Shown here: one piece after another, positions 1 to 6,620 of the stretch
Layout of the letters: each line of letters opens with the position of its first letter
How positions within the stretch are numbered: the first letter of the stretch is position 1
NCBI GenBank assembly: GCA_902799385.1
Contig: CADCAK010000033.1
Span: 1 to 33,872 of the forward strand
DNA length: 33,872 nucleotides
Source of the DNA: an uncultured bacterium
GTDB lineage: Bacteria > Verrucomicrobiota > Kiritimatiellia > RFP12 > UBA1067
Reading direction: 5' to 3'
Made by a program: the position numbers and the translations under genes
The notes under the pieces: generated by a model
Database searches by the model: none
What the model saw: the letters and a program-made list of their open reading frames with translations, nothing else
What the model was told of the DNA's origin: nothing

Positions 1-1
1 C

Positions 2-472
2 CACAAGGGCGGTGACGTCGAGGCGATTCGCGCCGAGCTCGAGAAGATGACCAAGAAGGAAGTCTACATCGAGATCAAGGAAGTCCAGGGAGCCGACGCG
101 GATGCGCAGCTCGTGGCCGAGGGCATCGCCCAGCAGCTCGAGCGCCGTATCGCCCTCAAGCGCGCTATGAAGCGCGCGATGAAGGTCGCGATGGACATGG
201 GCGTCGACGGTATCAAGGTCCACGCAGGCGGCCGTATCAACGGCGCGGAAATCGCGCGCGTCGAGTGGTCCCGCGAGGGCAAGGTGCCGCTGCACACGCT
301 CCGCGCGAACATCGACTACGGCTTCGCTGAGGCCAACACCACCGCCGGCAAGATCGGCATCAAGGTGTGGATCTGCAAGAAAGAGGGTTTCCAGGCCCGT
401 CAGCCGCGCGGCGAACGCCGTGGCGAGGGTTTCGAAGGGCAGCCGCGCCGGATACGCCACGTCGGGCACTGA
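2..472 (+). CDS. rpsC: 30S ribosomal protein S3, C-terminal part (5' truncated by window edge)
   Basis: The frame is open from base 2, so the gene starts upstream of the window and only the last ~156 codons are seen. The segment carries the S3 C-terminal domain: [20 protein letters not shown], then [37 protein letters not shown] and [12 protein letters not shown], all family hallmarks. S3 sits in the head of the 30S subunit at the mRNA entry channel. After KKEG the tail (about 27 residues, rich in Arg, Gly and Gln) is not conserved and overlaps the start of rplP by 53 nt in another frame, which is unusual for this gene pair. It is the first gene seen of a co-directional ribosomal operon running to 4839. 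Confidence 0.95.
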   Translation, partial: HKGGDVEAIRAELEKMTKKEVYIEIKEVQGADADAQLVAEGIAQQLERRIALKRAMKRAMKVAMDMGVDGIKVHAGGRINGAEIARVEWSREGKVPLHTLRANIDYGFAEANTTAGKIGIKVWICKKEGFQARQPRGERRGEGFEGQPRRIRHVGH

Positions 473-815
473 GCTCGCATACGGCGAGTTCGGCCTCAAG
501 GCGCTCACCCGCGGGCTTCTCACCGCGACCCAGATCGAAGCCTGCCGCGTCGCGATCAACCGCGAAATGAAGCGCAAGGGCAAGCTCTGGATCCGCGTGT
601 TCCCCGACAAGCCCGTGACACGCAAGCCGATCGAGGTCCGTATGGGCGGAGGAAAGGGCAACCCTGAGTTCTGGGCGGCCGTCATCCTCCCCGGCAAGGT
701 CCTCTTCGAGGTCGGCGGCGTGAGCGAGGAAGTCGCGAAGGAGTGCCTCCGTCTCGCGGCGACCAAGATCGGAATCCACTCGAAATTCATCACCCGCGCA
801 GGAGTCAAGATCTAA
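420..815 (+). CDS. rplP: 50S ribosomal protein L16
   Basis: The 131-residue product has L16 signatures: [47 protein letters not shown] and [22 protein letters not shown]16 binds 23S rRNA near the A site and helps organise the peptidyl transferase centre. The only possible start in this frame is GTG at 420, inside the 3' end of rpsC; no ATG, GTG or TTG lies further upstream in frame. From this start the usual N-terminal basic segment (PKRxKYRK) is absent, and the protein begins only about 5 residues before the KGSRAG stretch. This could be real translational coupling with a shortened N-terminus, or a small deletion fusing the rpsC end to the rplP start. The stop overlaps the rpsQ start (TAATG). 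Confidence 0.93.
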   Translation: MARVSKGSRAGYATSGTELAYGEFGLKALTRGLLTATQIEACRVAINREMKRKGKLWIRVFPDKPVTRKPIEVRMGGGKGNPEFWAAVILPGKVLFEVGGVSEEVAKECLRLAATKIGIHSKFITRAGVKI

Positions 816-1066
816 TGAGCACGGAAAACACAACCCGCGGCGCGCGCAAGGTCCGCAAGGGCGTCGTCGTCTCGAAGTCTGGCGCGAAGACCGTCAAAGT
901 ACGGGTTTCGTACCGCGAAATCCACCCCGTGTACGGCAAGGTCGTCACGCGCAACAAGAACTACCATGCGCATGACGAGGCCGACGACGCCAAGGTCGGC
1001 GACACCGTCACAATCATGGAAACGCGTCCGCTCAGCGCAACGAAGCGCTGGCGCATCGTGAAGTAA
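815..1066 (+). CDS. rpsQ: 30S ribosomal protein S17
   Basis: The 83-residue protein matches S17: KGVVVSKSGAKTVKVRV, HPVYGKVVTRNKNYHAHDE, VGDTVTIMETRPLSATKRWR. S17 is an OB-fold protein binding 16S helices 7 and 11 early in 30S assembly. The frame is open further upstream, but ATG 815 is chosen because it overlaps the rplP stop in a TAATG junction and gives the normal N-terminus. rpmC (L29), which normally lies between rplP and rpsQ, is absent: there is no spacer at all for it. Confidence 0.95.
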   Translation: MSTENTTRGARKVRKGVVVSKSGAKTVKVRVSYREIHPVYGKVVTRNKNYHAHDEADDAKVGDTVTIMETRPLSATKRWRIVK

Positions 1067-1076
1067 GGAGTAGGTC

Positions 1077-1472
1077 ATGCTTCAGGAACTCTCCAACCTC
1101 GTAGTCGCGGACAACACCGGCGCCAAGCGCGCCATGTGCTTCCGCATCCTCGGGCAGCGCAAGGAGTACGCCCACCTCGGCGACTTCATCCGCGTCGCCA
1201 TCAAGGAAGCGTCCCCCACGGGCGCAGTCAAGAAGGGCTCGGTCGCGACCGCGGTCGTCATCCGCACCGGCAACCCGATCCGCCGCGCGGACGGCTCGTC
1301 GGTCCGCTTCGACCAGAACGCGTGCGTGCTGCTCGACTCTTCCAAGAAGAACCCGATTGGCTCGCGTGTGTTCGGCCCCGTTCCGCGCGAACTGCGCGAA
1401 ATCAACAAGGACAACGACGCCGTCCACGGTCTTTATATGAAGATCCTGTCGCTCGCGCCGGAAGTTGTCTGA
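1077..1472 (+). CDS. rplN: 50S ribosomal protein L14
   Basis: L14 motifs are clear: [73 protein letters not shown] and [11 protein letters not shown]14 contacts L19 and the 30S subunit at an intersubunit bridge. The protein is 131 residues against about 122 in most bacteria. The extra residues fall between RELRE and [11 protein letters not shown] ([12 protein letters not shown]), where the family usually has only a short RDKDF-type linker. A good ribosome binding site (AAGGAG, 1065-1070) overlaps the rpsQ stop. Confidence 0.95.
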   Translation: MLQELSNLVVADNTGAKRAMCFRILGQRKEYAHLGDFIRVAIKEASPTGAVKKGSVATAVVIRTGNPIRRADGSSVRFDQNACVLLDSSKKNPIGSRVFGPVPRELREINKDNDAVHGLYMKILSLAPEVV

Positions 1473-1487
1473 GAAGGAGCTCTTAAA

Positions 1488-1799
1488 ATGGCTATCGCAC
1501 GTATCAAGAAGAACGACACCGTCATCGTCATCAGCGGCAACGACGCCGGGAAGACGGGAACGGTGATCAGCGTGGATCCCAAGAAGGGTACCGCCGTCGT
1601 CGGCGGGGTCAACGTCCACAAGAAGGCGATGCGCCGCACGGAGAAGACCGCCGGCGGGCTCATCGACAAGGAACTGCCGATCAGGCTCTGCAAGCTGATG
1701 CCCTACGACGCCGAGAAGAAGGCGGGCGTCCGCGTCAGGACCGGCGAGAAGGACGGCAAGAAGGCCCGCATCTCGGTCAAGAGCGGCAAGGCCCTCTAA
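1488..1799 (+). CDS. rplX: 50S ribosomal protein L24
   Basis: The 103-residue protein has the KOW-type N-terminus of L24 (IKKNDTVIVISGNDAGKTGTV), then VVGGVNVHKKAMR and GGLIDKELPIRLCKLMP. L24 is an assembly initiator bound near the 5' end of 23S rRNA and the polypeptide exit tunnel. An AAGGAG ribosome binding site lies 7 nt before the ATG. Order and spacing are standard for the spc operon. Confidence 0.95.
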   Translation: MAIARIKKNDTVIVISGNDAGKTGTVISVDPKKGTAVVGGVNVHKKAMRRTEKTAGGLIDKELPIRLCKLMPYDAEKKAGVRVRTGEKDGKKARISVKSGKAL

Positions 1800-1816
1800 G
1801 GAAGGAACGAATCATC

Positions 1817-2350
1817 ATGGCAAGACTAAAGGACGAATACGCGAGCCGCATGGTTCCCGAGCTTGAGAAGAAGCTCGGCACCACGAACAGGATGCTCGTT
1901 CCCCGCCTCCAGAAGATCGTCGTGAACATGGGCTTCGGCATCGTCTCCAAGGACGAGCAGAAGACCCTCGTCGACGACCTCGCGGCGATCACCGGCCAGA
2001 AGCCCCTGCTCTGCAAGGCGAAGAAGTCGATCTCGAACTTCAAGCTCCGCGAGGGCATGGTCATCGGCGCGAAGGTCACGCTGCGCGGCGAGCGCATGTG
2101 GGAGTTCGCGGACCGCCTCATCTCGGCGGCCCTTCCGAGGATCCGCGACTTCCGCGGAGTCTCCAACAGGGGCTTCGACGGGCGCGGCAACTACACGCTC
2201 GGCATCAAGGAGCACACGATATTCCCCGAGCTCGTCGAGTCTTCGGCGCACTCCGGCATGGACATCACGTTCGTGACGAGCTCCACCGACAACAAGGCCT
2301 CCAAGGAGCTTCTCGTCTCCATGGGGATGCCGTTCGCAGGAAGGAACTAA
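1817..2350 (+). CDS. rplE: 50S ribosomal protein L5
   Basis: The 177-residue protein has standard L5 length and motifs: RLQKIVVNMGFG, ITGQKPLLCKAKKSISNFKL, GAKVTLRGERMWEFADRL, ALPRIRDFRGVSNRGFDGRG, NYTLGIKEHTIFPEL. L5 binds 5S rRNA and contacts the P-site tRNA. The AAGGAAGGA upstream of ATG 1817 is a good ribosome binding site. It precedes rpsN by 3 nt, suggesting coupling. Confidence 0.96.
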   Translation: MARLKDEYASRMVPELEKKLGTTNRMLVPRLQKIVVNMGFGIVSKDEQKTLVDDLAAITGQKPLLCKAKKSISNFKLREGMVIGAKVTLRGERMWEFADRLISAALPRIRDFRGVSNRGFDGRGNYTLGIKEHTIFPELVESSAHSGMDITFVTSSTDNKASKELLVSMGMPFAGRN

Positions 2351-2353
2351 GCC

Positions 2354-2539
2354 ATGGCAAAGCAGTGTCTCATTGAAAAGCAGAAGAGGACGCCCAAGTT
2401 CAAGGTGCGCGCGTACAACCGCTGCCAGCGCTGCGGCCGCCGCCACGCGTATCTCCGCAAGTTCGGCGTCTGCCGTCTTTGCTTCCGCGAACTCGCCGTC
2501 GCCGGTCTCATCCCCGGCGTGACGAAGGCCTCGTGGTAA
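2354..2539 (+). CDS. rpsN: 30S ribosomal protein S14, zinc-binding type Z
   Basis: The 61-residue short form of S14 has two CxxC pairs (RCQRCGR and VCRLCFR) for one zinc ion, a [19 protein letters not shown] core and the C-terminal [11 protein letters not shown]. The zinc-bearing type Z is typical of many phyla, in contrast to the longer cysteine-free S14 of E. coli. It lies in the usual place between L5 and S8. Confidence 0.95.
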   Translation: MAKQCLIEKQKRTPKFKVRAYNRCQRCGRRHAYLRKFGVCRLCFRELAVAGLIPGVTKASW

Positions 2540-2562
2540 TCAAAAGGAAAGGAATCACCGAA

Positions 2563-2955
2563 ATGACAATGGATCCCATTTCCGACATGCTCACGACCAT
2601 CCGCAACGGACAGAAGGCCCGCCTTCACTCCGTCGCGACCCCCGCGAGCAACCTCAAGGGCGAGATCGCCCGCGTCATGAAGGAGTCCGGCTACATCGCC
2701 GACGCCGTCACGACGACCGAATTCCCGAAGAAGCTCGTCATCACGCTCAAGTACTCCGACAAGGCGGTTCCCGCCATCACGGAGCTCAAGCGCGTCTCGA
2801 AGCCGGGTCTTCGTCGCTACGCTCCCGTCAGCAAGATCCCCTCCGTCCTCGACGGAATGGGGCTCGTCATCCTCTCGACCTCCAAGGGCGTCATGAGCGG
2901 CGCCCAGGCCAAGAAGGAGAAGCTCGGCGGCGAGGTAATCTGCACAGTTGCATAA
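2563..2955 (+). CDS. rpsH: 30S ribosomal protein S8
   Basis: The 130-residue product shows S8 motifs: DPISDMLTTIRNGQKA near the N-terminus, IARVMKESGYI, and C-terminal VLDGMGLVILSTSKGVMSGAQAKK followed by LGGEVICTVA. S8 binds 16S helix 21 centrally and in many bacteria represses the spc operon. The open frame extends to 2479, but ATG 2563 is the right start: it follows AAAGGAAAGGA and gives the normal MTMDPISDML N-terminus. Confidence 0.95.
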   Translation: MTMDPISDMLTTIRNGQKARLHSVATPASNLKGEIARVMKESGYIADAVTTTEFPKKLVITLKYSDKAVPAITELKRVSKPGLRRYAPVSKIPSVLDGMGLVILSTSKGVMSGAQAKKEKLGGEVICTVA

Positions 2956-2971
2956 TCAGGAGCCAAAGACA

Positions 2972-3508
2972 ATGTCTCGAATCGGTAAAGAACCCGTCAA
3001 GCTCGCCGATGGCGTCACAGCCACGGTCGACGGGCAGAAGGTGACGGTCAAGGGAAAGCTCGGAGAGCTCTCCTACACGATGCATGAGGGCATCACGGCG
3101 AAGGTGGAGGCCGGCAAGGTCATCGTCGAATGCGACGACGACAAGGCGCACGGCAACTTCCACGGTCTCGCCCGCGCGCTGATCAACTCGATGGCGATCG
3201 GCGTGTCCGCTGGCTACCAGAAGCAGCTCTCGATCGAGGGCACCGGCTTCAAGGCCGTCCTGAAGGGCAAGGAGCTCGCGCTTTCGCTCGGCTTCGCCTC
3301 CCCGAAGGTGTACGCGATCCCCGAAGGCCTCACCGTGACGGTCGAAAACGACGGTCTGCAGGTGACGGTCAAGGGCATCGACAAGCAGCTGGTCGGCGAA
3401 GCAGCCGCCCGCATCCGCTCGTACTACCCGGCCGAGCCCTACAAGGGCAAGGGCATCAAGTACGTCGGCGAGCACATCCGCCGCAAACAGGGCAAGAAGG
3501 TCGCCTAA
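2972..3508 (+). CDS. rplF: 50S ribosomal protein L6
   Basis: The 178-residue protein has the duplicated L6 fold: MSRIGKEPVKLADGVT, VKGKLGELSYTMHEG, ARALINSMAIGVSAGYQKQL, IEGTGFKAVLKGKELALSLG and the C-terminal YKGKGIKYVGEHIRRKQGKK. L6 lies at the base of the L7/L12 stalk near the sarcin-ricin loop. Start ATG 2972 is chosen over an upstream in-frame ATG because AGGAG (2958-2962) sits 9 nt before it. Confidence 0.95.
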   Translation: MSRIGKEPVKLADGVTATVDGQKVTVKGKLGELSYTMHEGITAKVEAGKVIVECDDDKAHGNFHGLARALINSMAIGVSAGYQKQLSIEGTGFKAVLKGKELALSLGFASPKVYAIPEGLTVTVENDGLQVTVKGIDKQLVGEAAARIRSYYPAEPYKGKGIKYVGEHIRRKQGKKVA

Positions 3509-3531
3509 TCCAGGGCGCAAGGAGCTAAGAT

Positions 3532-3891
3532 ATGTTCAATCGCAAAGATCAGCGTCAGAAGCGCCATCTGCGCCTCCGTCAGCGCGTAGTCGGCACCGCG
3601 GAGCGTCCGCGCATGTCGATCTGCGTGACGAACAAGCACATGTACGTCCAGTTCATCGACGACGACGCGGGCAAGACTCTCGCCCAGGCGAATACGCTCA
3701 AGGACGAGAAGGCCAACACCGAAGTCGCGAAGGCGCTCGGTGCGAGGGCCGCGGAGGCCGCGAAGGCCGCCGGCATCTCGACCGTGGTCGTCGACCGCGG
3801 CGGCTTCAAGTACACCGGCCGCGTCGCGGCTATCGTCGAGTCGGCCGTCGAGGCCGGTCTCTCCGTCAGCGCGAAGAAGGAGGACAAGTAA
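3532..3891 (+). CDS. rplR: 50S ribosomal protein L18
   Basis: The 119-residue product carries RLRQRVVGTAERPRMSICVT, NKHMYVQFIDDDAGKTLAQA, ARAAEAAKAAGISTVVVDRGG and YTGRVAAIVESAVEAGLSV, diagnostic of L18. The protein brings 5S rRNA to the central protuberance together with L5. It lies 23 nt after rplF with a CAAGGAG ribosome binding site. Confidence 0.95.
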   Translation: MFNRKDQRQKRHLRLRQRVVGTAERPRMSICVTNKHMYVQFIDDDAGKTLAQANTLKDEKANTEVAKALGARAAEAAKAAGISTVVVDRGGFKYTGRVAAIVESAVEAGLSVSAKKEDK

Positions 3892-3893
3892 CC

Positions 3894-4385
3894 ATGGCTA
3901 TGAATCGTGACAAGCGTCCGCAGGAACAGGGCGACGAGCTCGACGAGCACACAGTGTTCATCAACCGCTGCGCCAAGACCGTCAAGGGCGGTCGCCGCAT
4001 GAGCTTCTCCGCCGTCATCGTAGTCGGCGACAAGGAGGGCAAGGTCGGCGTAGGGTTCGGCAAGGCCAACGAGGTCGCCGACGCTATCCGCAAGGGCGGC
4101 GAGGCCGCCCGCAAGGACATGCACAAGATCACCATGAAGGGCAAGACCATCCCGCACGACGTCGAAGGCGTCTGCGATGGCGGCCGCGTGATTCTGAAGC
4201 CCGCTCCGGACGGCACGGGCCTTATCGTCGGCGGCGGCATGCGCCCCGTCCTCGAGGCGGCCGGCATCCGCGACGCGGTCGGCAAGTCCCTCGGCTCGAA
4301 GAACCGGCTCAACGTGGTCAAGGCCACCATGAACGCTCTCTCGAAGCTGCGTTCGGCCGAGGAGATCGCGGCGATCCGCGCGTAA
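3894..4385 (+). CDS. rpsE: 30S ribosomal protein S5
   Basis: The 163-residue protein shows the S5 double-stranded RNA binding and C-terminal domains: NRCAKTVKGGRRMSFSAVIV, VGFGKANEVADAIRKGGEAA, KITMKGKTIPHDVEG and RDAVGKSLGSKNRLNVVKAT. S5 contributes to decoding accuracy and mRNA unwinding at the entry tunnel. It is followed after only 16 nt by rplO; rpmD (L30), which often lies between, is missing here. Confidence 0.95.
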   Translation: MAMNRDKRPQEQGDELDEHTVFINRCAKTVKGGRRMSFSAVIVVGDKEGKVGVGFGKANEVADAIRKGGEAARKDMHKITMKGKTIPHDVEGVCDGGRVILKPAPDGTGLIVGGGMRPVLEAAGIRDAVGKSLGSKNRLNVVKATMNALSKLRSAEEIAAIRA

Positions 4386-4401
4386 GGAAAGGAATCACAA
4401 G

Positions 4402-4839
4402 ATGGAACTGCATAACTTGACTAACACCCCCGGAGCCCGCTCGCGCAGGAAGCGCGTAGGCCGCGGCTGCGGTTCGGGCATGGGCAAGACCTCCACCCGC
4501 GGCCACAAGGGTGCGGGCGCTCGCAAGGGCCACAAGCACAAGCTGACGTTCGAAGGCGGCCAGATGCCCCTCGTCCGTCGCCTGCCGAAGCGCGGCTTCA
4601 ACAACGCCCGCTTCAACGCCAAGGCGCTCGCGGTCAACGTCGCCGACCTCGAGAAGAAGTTCGAGGCGGGAGCCGAGGTGACCGTCGAGACGCTCGCCAA
4701 GGCGGGCTTCTCGGACAACAAGCGTCCGAAGATCAAGATCCTCGGCAACGGCGAGCTCACCAAGAAGCTCACCGTCAAGGTTCCCTGCTCGGCCTCCGCG
4801 AAGGCGAAGATCGAGAAGGCCGGCGGCTCGGTCGCCTGA
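4402..4839 (+). CDS. rplO: 50S ribosomal protein L15
   Basis: The 145-residue product begins MELHNLTNTPGARSRRKRVG and continues RGCGSGMGKTSTRGHKGAGA, the glycine-rich N-terminal extension of L15, then GGQMPLVRRLPKRGFNN and a C-terminal ILGNGELTKKLTVKV segment. L15 joins late in 50S assembly. It is the last gene of the operon. secY, the usual next gene, does not follow; the operon ends at a strong terminator 19 nt downstream. The last ~35 nt of the gene recur in inverted orientation at 4912-4947. Confidence 0.95.
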   Translation: MELHNLTNTPGARSRRKRVGRGCGSGMGKTSTRGHKGAGARKGHKHKLTFEGGQMPLVRRLPKRGFNNARFNAKALAVNVADLEKKFEAGAEVTVETLAKAGFSDNKRPKIKILGNGELTKKLTVKVPCSASAKAKIEKAGGSVA

Positions 4840-4857
4840 CGTTTTCAACAGACGTGC

Positions 4858-4895
4858 AAAAAGAAAGGGCTCGCATGTGCGAGCCCTTTCTTTTT
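4858..4895 (+). terminator. Intrinsic terminator of the ribosomal protein operon
   Basis: A perfect inverted repeat with 18-nt arms around a 2-nt centre: the core is AAAGGGCTCGCA / TGCGAGCCCTTT, preceded by an A tract and followed by CTTTTT. The A and T tracts make it potentially bidirectional. It lies 19 nt after the rplO stop and at the centre (4876.5) of a larger imperfect palindrome that includes the rplO 3' end. Confidence 0.93.
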
Positions 4896-4914
4896 GCCGC
4901 TTTATTCTTTCGCG

Positions 4915-4985
4915 TCAGGCGACAGAGCCGCCGGCCTTCTCGATCTTCCCGCGCCCCGCGCGTCTTGCGGAGCCGACCCCAATCG
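4915..4985 (-). pseudogene. Inverted, decayed copy of the rplO 3' end
   Basis: The minus strand here ends a frame with KIEKAGGSVA and a TGA stop, exactly the C-terminus of L15. Bases 4912-4947 are the reverse complement of 4806-4841 with one mismatch. Beyond 4947 the match fades but can be followed with small indels to about 4980 (GSARRAGRGKIEK here against PCSASAKAKIEK in L15). The rest of the 67-codon minus frame shows no similarity to L15. I read it as an old inverted duplication around the terminator, not a gene. Confidence 0.7.
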
Positions 4986-5354
4986 ACTCTAACCTACCCA
5001 GACCCGCCTCTTCGCCATCGCCACTGCGGCAGATTTGCCGCGCTGTGGTAAACGACCCTAAGCGACTCAAATTGCCCCTATCTCCTCCACACGCTCGCCC
5101 CGCAGGGGCAAAGTCCACGGACGGACATCCGCCCGACTTCTCGGCAACCTCAATGCTAATTCAACCACTATGCAACCATTTCCCAACCCCGATATGGACG
5201 GAATCAACCGCCACTCAACCACGACTCAACCATCCTTCGTGTCGAATCCAAAAACGATTCCGACTCAGCCATCCTCCATTTGTGATCCTTCAACTTGGGC
5301 AACAACCAAACCGCTACTCAGCCACGACTCAACGATACGAATGGATGTGCGTCA
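4986..5354. other. Gene-free region with degenerate ACTCAACC-like words
   Basis: No frame here has a credible protein signature. The 3' half (about 5205-5340) is C- and A-rich and repeats words such as CCACTCAACCACGACTCAACC, GACTCAGCC and GCCACGACTCAACG at irregular spacing. This resembles a decayed short-period repeat of the kind dense in the neighbouring uronate operon. It separates the ribosomal terminator from the 3' end of the convergent regulator gene. Confidence 0.5.
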
Positions 5355-6524
5355 TTAGTAGGATGCCTTGGCGCGGGCTGATGTGTCGCGCCATGCGGTC
5401 ATTGTCATCCCGGTCGCCTTGAGGAAAAACTTTCTCAGCGAGTTTGGATTGGTGAAACCGCAGAAGTCTGAAATCGCCTTCAGCTGGACGGACGTGTCGC
5501 GCAGAAGCTCCTTTGCGCGCTCAAGCTGCACGGCGTGGATTTCTTCCAGAATCGACCGTCCCGTCGCCCGCCTGAAGCGGTTGTCGGCCTGGCGGCGCGA
5601 GCAGGGGAAGAGCTGTGCGACGCGAACGGCCTGAAGGCCGTTGCAGGCCTCGCGTCGTATAAGGTCCAGCGCGTCTGACACCGCTTTGTCTAGCACGGCA
5701 AGAACGTGGGTCGACGCACGTCGGACTACTCTGAGCGGTCCAAAGGTCTGAAGGCGCCTGCCACGCCATTTTCCCTTGGACATTGCTAGCCCGAGAAGCA
5801 TGGTCGCGGCGAGACGTCCACCGCGCCTGAAGTCCGGCTCTATGCTGGTAAGCCGAGGCGTTATGTGTTCGCAGATCGGTTCATAGTTGTCTACGCCCAT
5901 GACAGCGATGTCGCCTGGCGAGCTGAAGCCCTCTAAGGTTGCTGCGGAGATGACGCCCTCGGCCGTCTTGTCGTTGGCCGCGAAGACTGCACAGGGTTTC
6001 TTTAAGGTCGCGAGAAAGTGTCGCAGTTCCTTCATCCATCCGACACTGCCGCTTTGAGCGTCGGACGGACGGAACACGGCGCATCGTCTGCCGTTGATCG
6101 CGAGTGCATCGGCAAAGCCGCGCTCGCGGAGTTTACTCCACTTCTTGCAGTCGGCGTTGTGCACAAATGCGAAGTTCTTGTAGTCGGTGGCCAGCAGTTC
6201 CCGTGCCGCCGCTCGCGCAGTCTCGCACTGGTCGTTGCTCACGAGCAGGCACGATTTCGGGAGAGTGTCTGGATTGTGCCCGATGAAGACGACCGGATGC
6301 GAGCCGAAAATGCCGGCGTCTATGTCGTTGTATTCGCCGCCGCAGTCTATTATCGCGCCAAGCGGGTTCCAGAGCGCCCAAAGCTCATTTACGAGCCGCG
6401 AAGTCGGTTTTTCCTCGATTGTCTGCACGCGATGGTGCCGTTTCTCGATGATGTCGCGCACACCAGCGAGCTTTTCGGGTGCGAAGGTCTTTGTCGCCGG
6501 TTGAAAGTATAGTATCGTAGCCAT
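5355..6524 (-). CDS. XylR-like transcriptional regulator (LacI-type sensor domain plus AraC HTH)
   Basis: About 389 residues. The N-terminal ~270 residues are a periplasmic-binding-like sensor of the LacI/XylR type (GAIIDCGGEYND, PVVFIGHNPD, AARELLATDYKNFAFVHN, RGFADAL, FAANDKTAEGVISAA, DIAVMGVDNYEPICEHITPRLTSI). The C-terminal ~100 residues are an AraC-type double HTH (VAQLFPCSRRQADNRFRRAT, ISDFCGFTNPNSLRKFF). This is the arrangement of XylR, a sugar-responsive activator. An upstream in-frame ATG (6533) lies inside the -10 hexamer, so ATG 6524 is preferred. It is divergent from the uronate symporter and isomerase genes. Two direct operator repeats in the shared intergenic region make it the likely local activator; the ligand (a hexuronate or derivative) is inferred. 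Confidence 0.9.
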   Translation of the reverse strand: MATILYFQPATKTFAPEKLAGVRDIIEKRHHRVQTIEEKPTSRLVNELWALWNPLGAIIDCGGEYNDIDAGIFGSHPVVFIGHNPDTLPKSCLLVSNDQCETARAAARELLATDYKNFAFVHNADCKKWSKLRERGFADALAINGRRCAVFRPSDAQSGSVGWMKELRHFLATLKKPCAVFAANDKTAEGVISAATLEGFSSPGDIAVMGVDNYEPICEHITPRLTSIEPDFRRGGRLAATMLLGLAMSKGKWRGRRLQTFGPLRVVRRASTHVLAVLDKAVSDALDLIRREACNGLQAVRVAQLFPCSRRQADNRFRRATGRSILEEIHAVQLERAKELLRDTSVQLKAISDFCGFTNPNSLRKFFLKATGMTMTAWRDTSARAKASY

Positions 6525-6531
6525 CGGCGCC

Positions 6532-6540
6532 ATTGTACCA
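6532..6540 (-). promoter_or_regulatory. Extended -10 promoter of the XylR-like gene
   Basis: On the minus strand TGGTACAAT forms an extended -10 element (TGn plus TACAAT) directly upstream of the gene. Transcription would start about 6526-6524, at or next to ATG 6524, so the mRNA is predicted to be leaderless. The same TATGGTACAATG word precedes the ATPase gene at 14260. Confidence 0.55.
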
Positions 6541-6543
6541 TAT

Positions 6544-6586
6544 TTCCTTAACGGGATGCAATCCTATTCCTCAAAGGGATGTAATC
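6544..6586 (+). promoter_or_regulatory. Two-box operator (copy A), probable XylR-like regulator site
   Basis: Two direct repeats of TTCCTnAAnGGGATGnAATC lie 23 nt apart: GGGATGCAATC at 6553 and GGGATGTAATC at 6576. The second box starts exactly 27 nt before the symporter -10 (6603) and covers its -35 position, as expected for class II activation. Copies at 17463 and 20786 keep both the 23-nt period and the 27-nt distance. Direct half-sites two turns apart are typical of AraC/XylR family sites. Confidence 0.75.
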
Positions 6587-6599
6587 GTCGAGTGAACTT

Positions 6600-6608
6600 T
6601 GGTATACT
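6600..6608 (+). promoter_or_regulatory. Promoter of the uronate operon
   Basis: TGGTATACT is an extended -10 element. No good -35 hexamer is present; its place is taken by operator box 2, consistent with activator dependence. The expected start point (about 6615) coincides with a GTG and lies 6 nt before ATG 6621, so the transcript is leaderless or nearly so; no Shine-Dalgarno sequence is seen. Confidence 0.6.
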
Positions 6609-6620
6609 GTTTGCGTGAAC

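Noticed and set aside
4915..5118. A 67-codon minus-strand frame ending KIEKAGGSVA as a small gene
   Set aside because: Only its last ~20 codons match anything, and these are the inverted rplO end; the remainder has no coding character or ribosome binding site.
5350..6530. Several plus-strand open frames across the regulator region
   Set aside because: The minus strand encodes a complete LacI-type sensor plus AraC HTH; plus frames are shadows.
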